This document shows, piece by piece, positions 58,890 through 64,000 of a stretch of 64,000 nt of DNA. The translations under genes and the position numbers were made by a program. This DNA is from Palsa-459 sp963841965 (GTDB taxonomy: Bacteria > Actinomycetota > Acidimicrobiia > Acidimicrobiales > RAAP-2), in the NCBI GenBank assembly GCA_963841965.1, contig CAWJES010000013.1, positions 1 to 64,000 on the forward strand, given 5' to 3'. The notes under the pieces are model-generated. The model was given only the letters and a program-made list of their open reading frames with translations. It searched no databases and was not told the origin of the DNA. Each line of letters opens with the position of its first letter. The first letter of the stretch is position 1.

Positions 58890-59810
58890 GTGCACGTCCT
58901 CTTCGAGCCCGGCCTCCTGTCGAGCGGTCCGGTCCGCACGGCCGCCGCGCTCGGCGCCGTGGTCGCCATCGTCTCGGCCGTCGTCGGCGTCTTCACCGTC
59001 GTGCGCAGCCAGTCGTTCGCAGGGCACGCGCTGACCGACGTCGCGACGACCGGTGGCGCAGGTGCCACGCTCGTCGGGGTGAGCCCGCTGGCCGGATTCC
59101 TGGGCGGCAGTGTCATCGGGGCGGGGGCCATGGACGCCATCGGCGTCCAGCGCGTGAGGAGTCGTGACCTCGCCACGGGGATCGTGCTGGGCGCGGCGAC
59201 GGGTCTCTCCGCATTGTTCCTGTACCTCGAGACGACGCGCAGCGCGACAACCGGGGTGACCCAGCAGATCCTGTTCGGGTCCATCTTCACCGTCGATCCC
59301 TCGACGGTCCCCGTGGTCGCCGTGCTCGGGGCCGCGACGCTCCTCGTCATCGTTGCGATCCGACGGCCGCTGACGTTGAGCTCGGTCAGCTCGGAGGTCG
59401 CCTCGGCCACGGGGATCTCTGTCCGCGGCATCGGTCTCGCGTTCATGGTGGCACTGGCCGTCTCGGTGGGTCTCACGTCGATCGCGATCGGGTCGATCCT
59501 GTCGACGGCGCTGCTGATCGGCCCGGCCGCGACCGCCATTCGCCTCACGCGCACGATGCGCGCCTCGGTGCTCCTCGCCTGTGCGCTCGGCGTAGCGACC
59601 ACCTGGCTCGGGATCCTCCTCGCCTACGACAGCTTCTACTGGGACGCGTCGAGCCAGGGGCTGCCGGTCAGCTTCTTCATCGTCTCGATCACGTTCGCGG
59701 GGTACCTCGTGACGGGCATCCCGGCGGTTCGCCGGCGCGTCGAGCTGCGGTGGCGACGAGGCGGCACGGTCCGGGCGCGGACATCGGCACCGATTGCTGC
59801 GGGAGGCTGA
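58890..59810 (+). CDS. znuB: Metal ABC-3 permease, first subunit
   Basis: 306 residues from GTG 58890, eight to nine membrane helices. AVVGVFTVVRSQSFAGHALTDVATTGGAGATLVGVSPLAG is the ABC-3 family opening (V.R..SF.GHALSD...G). IGSILSTALLIGPAATAIRLT is the conserved late loop contacting the ATPase. The basic C-terminus RRVELRWRRGG follows the last helix. Pairs with the next gene. Confidence 0.92.
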   Translation: MHVLFEPGLLSSGPVRTAAALGAVVAIVSAVVGVFTVVRSQSFAGHALTDVATTGGAGATLVGVSPLAGFLGGSVIGAGAMDAIGVQRVRSRDLATGIVLGAATGLSALFLYLETTRSATTGVTQQILFGSIFTVDPSTVPVVAVLGAATLLVIVAIRRPLTLSSVSSEVASATGISVRGIGLAFMVALAVSVGLTSIAIGSILSTALLIGPAATAIRLTRTMRASVLLACALGVATTWLGILLAYDSFYWDASSQGLPVSFFIVSITFAGYLVTGIPAVRRRVELRWRRGGTVRARTSAPIAAGG

Positions 59811-59811
59811 C

Positions 59812-60642
59812 GTGTTCAGCGGGTTCATGGCCAACGCCTGGGAGGTGGCGACGATCGTCGCAGTCGTCGCGGGGGTCGTGGGCTTCTTCGTCGTGCTGCG
59901 AGGCTCGGCGTTCCCGGCGCACGCGATCCCGAACGGGGCGTTCGCGGGCGCGGCCGGTGCGAGCCTGATCGGCGTCAACCCGCTCATCGGCCTCGGGGTG
60001 TTCTCGCTGCTCGCGGCCCTCGGCATCGGAACGCTCGGTCGCAGGGGCCGGGCGGATGTCGCCACCGCGCTCGCGCTCGTGTTCATGCTCGCACTCGGGG
60101 CTGCCTTCCTCAGCCAGAGCACGCAGTATGAGCCGCAGATCTTCTCGCTGCTCTTCGGCGAGATCCTCGGCGTCAGCTCGAGCGAGATCCTCCCGGTGCT
60201 GGTGCTCGGGATCGCGAGCGTGCTGGCCGTGGCCGTCCTCTACCGCAGGCTGCTCGTGACGGCGGTCATCCCCGACGTGGCGGCGTCGAGGGGCATCTCG
60301 CCCCACGCGGTCGAGATGGCGTTCCTCGTGGTCGTGGCCCTGGCGACCACCATGACGGTCCCGGTGGTCGGCGCGCTCCTGATCTTCTCGCTCATGATCG
60401 GGCCTCCTGCGGCCGCCCGCTGTCTCACGGACCGCCCCGGGATCGCCCTCGCCGGCTCGGTGGCGATCGCGCTCGCCACCATCTGGGCGTCGATCGCCAT
60501 CTCCTACGTGTCGAACTGGCCCGTCGGTTTCTTCGTCGGCACGTTCAGCGCCGCCGCCTACGGCATCGCCCGCGGGCTCGTGGCGTGCCGCGCGGCGGGG
60601 AACCGGCGCGCCGCGGCCCGCGCCTCCTTCTCCGTCGCCTGA
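59812..60642 (+). CDS. znuB: Metal ABC-3 permease, second subunit
   Basis: 276 residues from GTG 59812, one base after the preceding stop (TTG 59794 also open). Eight or more helices; VGFFVVLRGSAFPAHAIPNGAFAGAAGASLIGVNPLIG is a variant of the family opening, and VPVVGALLIFSLMIGPPAAARCLTDRPG is the late conserved loop. The two permeases are only distantly similar, so the importer is probably a heterodimer rather than a recent duplication. The stop lies next to the convergent DinB-like gene. Confidence 0.92.
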   Translation: MFSGFMANAWEVATIVAVVAGVVGFFVVLRGSAFPAHAIPNGAFAGAAGASLIGVNPLIGLGVFSLLAALGIGTLGRRGRADVATALALVFMLALGAAFLSQSTQYEPQIFSLLFGEILGVSSSEILPVLVLGIASVLAVAVLYRRLLVTAVIPDVAASRGISPHAVEMAFLVVVALATTMTVPVVGALLIFSLMIGPPAAARCLTDRPGIALAGSVAIALATIWASIAISYVSNWPVGFFVGTFSAAAYGIARGLVACRAAGNRRAAARASFSVA

Positions 60643-61431
60643 CTAGAACCCGGGGAAGGTCGCGCGCAGCTGATCGAGCGTGACCGGTCCGGAGATCGCG
60701 ATGTCGGCGGGGGTGTGGGCCTCATCGAGCCGACCGTAGAGAAGCCTGATGAAGGCCTCGGTCGGCAGCTGGAGCTCGGCATCCGTCTCGGCTGCATCGG
60801 CACCCTCGGTGAGCGCGACCGCGTCCGCCGCGGTGATGGTCCACGCCAGCTCGGGGTCCGATGTCTGCACAGCGAGGGTGAAGGGCCCCGGCACCGTCTT
60901 TGCGAACCGCCCCGCCCGCTGGGAGAGCACGGATGCGATGAGCGGGACGCCCGCTGGGTTGAGCGTGGCCGCCGGGTCGAGCGCGACCTCGACGTCCCAG
61001 GTGTGGATCACGTGCTCGGGGGTCCGCAGCGACGCGACACCCGCGAGGTCGAGGGTCATCCCCGCGAAGTCAAGCGTCAGGCTCGTCGACTCGTCGTCGG
61101 CGAGCGCCTCGAACCGCTCGATGATCGCGGCACCTGCGGCGAGCGCACCCGCCGCCTGCTCCTCGGGTGGCAACGCGTTCCACCGCTCCCACACCGGTGC
61201 GAACTGCTCGGCCCCGGGCGTCGGCGCGCCGCTTGCTGCGGCGTCGATGAAGAGGTTGAAGATCTCGGCCTGGCTCCCGAGGTGCGAGAGGACCTCTGCG
61301 ATCGTCCACTCGGTGTCATAGGACTGGGTTCGCAGTGCCGCCGGGTCGAGCGGGGCGACGATCGATGCGAGGTGGTCCTGGGACGCGCGCATCGCCTCCA
61401 GCCACTGCGTGATGTCCGTGTTGTCTGCCAT
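60643..61431 (-). CDS. Maleylpyruvate isomerase N-terminal (DinB-like) protein
   Basis: 262 residues. WLEAMRASQDHLASIVAPLDPAALRTQSYDTEWTIAEVLSHLGSQAEIFNLFIDAA has the motif W(T/S)...VLSHLGS of the mycothiol-dependent maleylpyruvate isomerase N-terminal domain. LRTPEHVIHTWDVEVALDP carries the second metal-ligand His segment. The C-terminal region (EAFIRLLYGRLDEAHTPADIAISG) resembles the SCP2-like part. Thiol cofactor and substrate not determined. The start ATG 61431 follows GGAGCTC. Confidence 0.85.
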   Translation of the reverse strand: MADNTDITQWLEAMRASQDHLASIVAPLDPAALRTQSYDTEWTIAEVLSHLGSQAEIFNLFIDAAASGAPTPGAEQFAPVWERWNALPPEEQAAGALAAGAAIIERFEALADDESTSLTLDFAGMTLDLAGVASLRTPEHVIHTWDVEVALDPAATLNPAGVPLIASVLSQRAGRFAKTVPGPFTLAVQTSDPELAWTITAADAVALTEGADAAETDAELQLPTEAFIRLLYGRLDEAHTPADIAISGPVTLDQLRATFPGF

Positions 61432-61456
61432 GGGAGCTCCTGTTCGATGTCCGGTT

Positions 61457-61483
61457 GGGGGTTGGGGGTTGGGTTCTTGGGGG
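61457..61483 (+). other. Four G-tracts with quadruplex-forming pattern
   Basis: ggggg tt ggggg tt ggg ttctt ggggg on the plus strand, i.e. C-rich on the coding strand of the adjacent minus-strand genes, 26 bases upstream of the DinB-like start codon. Loop lengths of 2-5 satisfy the common quadruplex pattern. Confidence 0.5.
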
Positions 61484-61530
61484 TGGTGCGATGTGGTGGA
61501 GATGACGCGCTCGTTGGGGGCGGTCGCTGC

Positions 61531-62499
61531 CTACGGGATGAGCAGCACGCGCCCGAAGGCCTGACGGCTCTCGATGTAGGCGTGCGCCTCTGCGGCGTCC
61601 TTGAGGGCGAACTGCCGGTCGAGGACGACGCTCAGTCTCCCTGCCGCCACGTCGTCGAGTATCTGCGCGATGAGCGTGTGCGCCCGAGGGGCCGTGTAGA
61701 GCTCTGCGCCGAGGAAGTACGAGATGAGCGCCTGGTTGTTCCCGCGCATGCTCGAGAGGTCGAAGGTCGCCGTCTCCTCGCGGCCGGCGTTGCCGAGCGT
61801 GACGCACCGCCCCCGGTAGGCGAGGCACGTGAGGCTCCGCTGGAGGGTCGGGCCCCCGACCGAGTCGACGATGACATCGGCCCCGCGACCCCCGGTCAGC
61901 CTCCGGACCTCGTCGGCGAAGTTGGTGGTCGCGTAGTTGATCCCGTCGTGCAGTCCGAAGGCGTGCAGCCGCTCGAGCCGCTCATCGCTCGACGCGGTCG
62001 CGAGGACCCGCGCGCCTGCCTGGCTCGCCATCTGGATCGCGGCGATGCCGACGCCGCTGGCGCCCGCGTGGATGAGGACGGTCTCGCCCCGGTGCAGCCG
62101 TCCGAACTCGAAGAGGCAGTCGCTCGCGGTTCCGAAGGCGATCGGGACGCACGCAGCCTCCTTTGTCGACAACCCGCGGGGGATCGCCCACGTGCCCGCC
62201 TGGTTGGCGGCGCGGAGCTCGGCGTGCGAGCCGTCCATGCCGGTGGTCACGACGCGGTCACCCACGGAGAATGCCGTGACGTCGTCGCCGCGCGCGGTGA
62301 CCGTGCCAGCGCACTGGTAGCCGACGATGTGGGGCACGCTCGCGAGGTCGCCCTGCAGGCGGTTGAGCGTGTCGCCGCCCTCAATGCTGATCGCCTCGAC
62401 GCTGATCAGCACATCGGTGCGCCCGACCTCGGGGTCGGCGACGTCCTCGTAGCGGAAGACCTCGGGGCCACCGGTCTCGTAGTAGACCGACGCCTTCAT
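61531..62499 (-). CDS. Zinc-independent quinone oxidoreductase-like MDR enzyme
   Basis: 322 residues: MKASVYYETGGPEVFRYEDVADPEVGRTDVLISVEAISIEGGDTLNRLQG, typical of the QOR/zeta-crystallin branch without catalytic zinc (no GHE/Cys cluster). NADPH-binding loop HAGASGVGIAAIQMASQAGARVLATASSDERLERL; GRGADVIVDSVGG; C-terminal AEAHAYIESRQAFGRVLLIP. Reduces quinones or enones; physiological substrate unknown. Start ATG 62499 after GGAGCCACCGCG. Confidence 0.92.
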   Translation of the reverse strand: MKASVYYETGGPEVFRYEDVADPEVGRTDVLISVEAISIEGGDTLNRLQGDLASVPHIVGYQCAGTVTARGDDVTAFSVGDRVVTTGMDGSHAELRAANQAGTWAIPRGLSTKEAACVPIAFGTASDCLFEFGRLHRGETVLIHAGASGVGIAAIQMASQAGARVLATASSDERLERLHAFGLHDGINYATTNFADEVRRLTGGRGADVIVDSVGGPTLQRSLTCLAYRGRCVTLGNAGREETATFDLSSMRGNNQALISYFLGAELYTAPRAHTLIAQILDDVAAGRLSVVLDRQFALKDAAEAHAYIESRQAFGRVLLIP

Positions 62500-62692
62500 C
62501 GCGGTGGCTCCTCTCCGCCGCAGGAGGTCCCGCGAGCACGCGAGCCGGCACCGGCTTCGCGTGCCGCAGCGTAGGGGTGCAGAGACGGAGCGTGCTCGGC
62601 GTCCGCGGATCTCCGCTGGGGGGCGTGCGAGCGATCCCGGTTCCGGAGTTCCCCGGGCTCAGTTCCGCGCTCGCGGCGGCACGGCGTTCAGC

Positions 62693-63511
62693 TCAGGAGT
62701 GGCCCTCGTTGTAGACCTCGGTGAAGAGGACCCCCTGCGCCGCACCGGCGCTCGACTGGTCCCCGCCCCGTCCGCGCAGGATGTAGGCGATGCCGACCGC
62801 GAGGATCGCGCCGGCGATCGGACCGGCGACGTACACCCAGTAGGCCGTGAAGTTCGATCCGACGAGGTCAGGCCCGAAGGTGCGGGCCGGGTTCATCGAC
62901 GCGCCCGAGATCGGGCTGCCCCAGAGCCCGGCGAGCGCGATGTAGCCCCCGACCCCGAAGGCACCCATGATCCCGATGTTCTGGGCGCCCGACGCGGTGC
63001 CCAGGATGACGGTGACGAGGCCCATGGTCAAGATGAGCTCCATCCAGAACGCCGCCATCTGCGAGTACCCGTGGGCGGGGTAGTTGGATCCGTAGGTGGA
63101 CGAGACGTTGATGACACCGCGCAGGAACAGGGCGGCGAGGGACGCGCCGACGAGCTGGGCGATGATGTACGCCGGCACCCGCTTCCACGGGAAGTCCCGG
63201 CGGAGCGCGAAGGCGATCGACACGGCGGGGTTCAGGTGCGCGCCGGACACCTTGCCCATGGCCAGGATGATCGCCATCACCATGAGCGCCGGGGCGACCA
63301 CGGCCGCCGACCGGCTGATCGTGTTGGGGAACGCGTGCCCCATCATCCCGCCGCCCGCTGCGACGAGGACCAGGAAGAACGTCCCGAGCACCTCGGCGAA
63401 GAGGCGCCGCCACTCCTGACGGGGATCGTTGAAGTTGGTGATCCTGTCGACGATCCCCTGCTCGTAGCGCTGCAGGACGCTGGTCTGCGGCACCTCCTGG
63501 CCAACACTCAT
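62693..63511 (-). CDS. Aquaporin (MIP family)
   Basis: 272 residues from ATG 63511. Six helices and two half-helices with NPA motifs GAHLNPAVSIAF and GASMNPARTFGPDLVGS. A 40-residue polar N-terminus (ERYEQGIVDRITNFNDPRQEWRRLFAEVLGT-like) precedes helix 1, and the C-terminus contains RGRGGDQSSAGAAQGVLF. The residue after the second NPA is R, as required for the selectivity filter. Water versus glycerol specificity cannot be stated. Confidence 0.94.
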   Translation of the reverse strand: MSVGQEVPQTSVLQRYEQGIVDRITNFNDPRQEWRRLFAEVLGTFFLVLVAAGGGMMGHAFPNTISRSAAVVAPALMVMAIILAMGKVSGAHLNPAVSIAFALRRDFPWKRVPAYIIAQLVGASLAALFLRGVINVSSTYGSNYPAHGYSQMAAFWMELILTMGLVTVILGTASGAQNIGIMGAFGVGGYIALAGLWGSPISGASMNPARTFGPDLVGSNFTAYWVYVAGPIAGAILAVGIAYILRGRGGDQSSAGAAQGVLFTEVYNEGHS

Positions 63512-63690
63512 CGTTCGGTCTCCCTCGGTTCCGGTCTCCCCCGTCGCATCCGCCACGAGGTGGCAGGACTGCACGGCCCGTCTGGCGGAACAAACCTAAC
63601 CGCGCCATGCGCGGATCCAGGGGAATGTCCCGGCGCGTGCGCTGCAGGGTGCCCGCCGCTACGGTGGCCGGAGGCCGAAGCGGAGGACCG

Positions 63691-64000
63691 ATGGCGCGGA
63701 TCTTGCTCGTGGGTGCATCGAGCGGCATCGGTGAGGCGACCGCACTCGATCTGGCCGGATCCGGACACGACGTGGTCGCCACCGTCCGCACCGAGGCTGC
63801 CCGCGAGGACCTGCTCGCCCGCGCGTCGCTCGACGGATCCGAGATCGAGGTGCTGCTCCTAGAGGTCACCGACGCCGAGGCGGTGGCGCACACGGTCGAG
63901 CTGGTGGCGCACAGCGGCGGCCTCGACGCGCTGGTGCATAACGCGGGCCGGGGGTTCGTGGGCACACTCGAGCAGCTCACGGAGGCCGACGTCCGGCGGT
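63691..64000 (+). CDS. Short-chain dehydrogenase/reductase, truncated by window end
   Basis: First 103 codons. ATG 63691 is preceded by CGGAGGACCG. MARILLVGASSGIGEATALDLAGSGHDVVATVRTE has the cofactor motif GASSGIGE, and ALVHNAGRGFVGTLEQLTEADV has the NAG motif. Catalytic Ser-Tyr-Lys would lie beyond the window. Divergent from the aquaporin. Confidence 0.9.
   Translation, partial: MARILLVGASSGIGEATALDLAGSGHDVVATVRTEAAREDLLARASLDGSEIEVLLLEVTDAEAVAHTVELVAHSGGLDALVHNAGRGFVGTLEQLTEADVRR

Noticed and set aside
1..64000. CRISPR array or tRNA/rRNA gene
   Set aside because: No spaced identical repeats of 24-40 bases and no cloverleaf with GGTTCRA-type arm were seen on either strand. The only short regular repeat is the 7-bp tandem at 43.87 kb, which has no spacers.

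Overview
The window falls into two parts with different origins, and I think the join is artificial. Bases 1 to about 35,640 look like an alphaproteobacterium of the Bradyrhizobium/Rhodopseudomonas type. The support is a CcrM-type methyltransferase, FixL-like PAS kinase architecture, short dispersed palindromes of the kind common in Bradyrhizobium intergenic DNA, and an uptake [NiFe] hydrogenase. Bases from about 35,640 to 64,000 look like a high-GC Gram-positive-type genome, Actinomycetota or possibly Chloroflexota. The support is mycothiol/DinB-type maleylpyruvate-isomerase proteins, many GTG starts, a Zur-type znu operon with an apparently leaderless first gene, and a WxL-like plus DUF916-like surface protein pair. 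The change happens inside hypF, whose 5' third is missing. No tRNA, rRNA or CRISPR array was found in either part.

Left part, 1-19.4 kb, is a patchwork. It holds a ccrM gene broken by many frameshifts, a TctC-type binding-protein gene and a polysaccharide deacetylase truncated head to head, an intact triple-PAS hybrid histidine kinase, a frameshifted SDR, an intact DNA topoisomerase III, two small secreted proteins, an epoxide hydrolase and an acyltransferase-3 membrane protein. A 1.8-kb segment at 13.2-15.0 kb is bracketed by a 21-bp direct repeat. It starts with a 20-G run and purine-rich sequence of no coding character, then carries a broken ImmA/IrrE-type gene. An integrase remnant and poorly coding DNA lie at 17.5-19.4 kb.

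Left part, 19.4-26.4 kb, is an operon for CoA-dependent breakdown of an unidentified acid. It encodes a CoA-transferase, two adjacent acyl-CoA dehydrogenases (the second appears to lack the catalytic Glu), a MaoC-type hydratase, a crotonase, and then an FMN-dependent 2-hydroxyacid oxidase. Next, 26.6-35.6 kb on the minus strand, is an Isp-type (group 1e-like) membrane [NiFe] hydrogenase locus in the order hypF(partial)-hypE-acetate transporter-maturation protease-hupH-like-small subunit-isp1-isp2-large subunit, with several overlapping stop/start junctions. A 16-bp direct repeat surrounds the transporter, the hupH-like frame has an in-frame TGA, and the 5' end of isp2 is out of frame.

Right part: small soluble enzymes and stress or metabolite genes dominate (enoyl-CoA hydratase, VOC, SnoaL, isochorismatase, GNAT, DUF899, YdeI, five SRPBCC proteins). 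Two ArsR-SRPBCC pairs are translationally coupled and have palindromes at the regulator start. A flippase-like membrane protein lies downstream of a type I sulfatase with an atypical CSSSR motif, and a 7-bp tandem repeat sits in the divergent promoter region. At 51-57 kb lie secreted or surface proteins with a divergent winged-helix regulator and pyrophosphatase. At 56.5-60.6 kb is a Zur-like regulator with a divergent znuACBB zinc importer. The window ends with a DinB-like protein, a quinone-oxidoreductase-like enzyme, an aquaporin and a truncated SDR.
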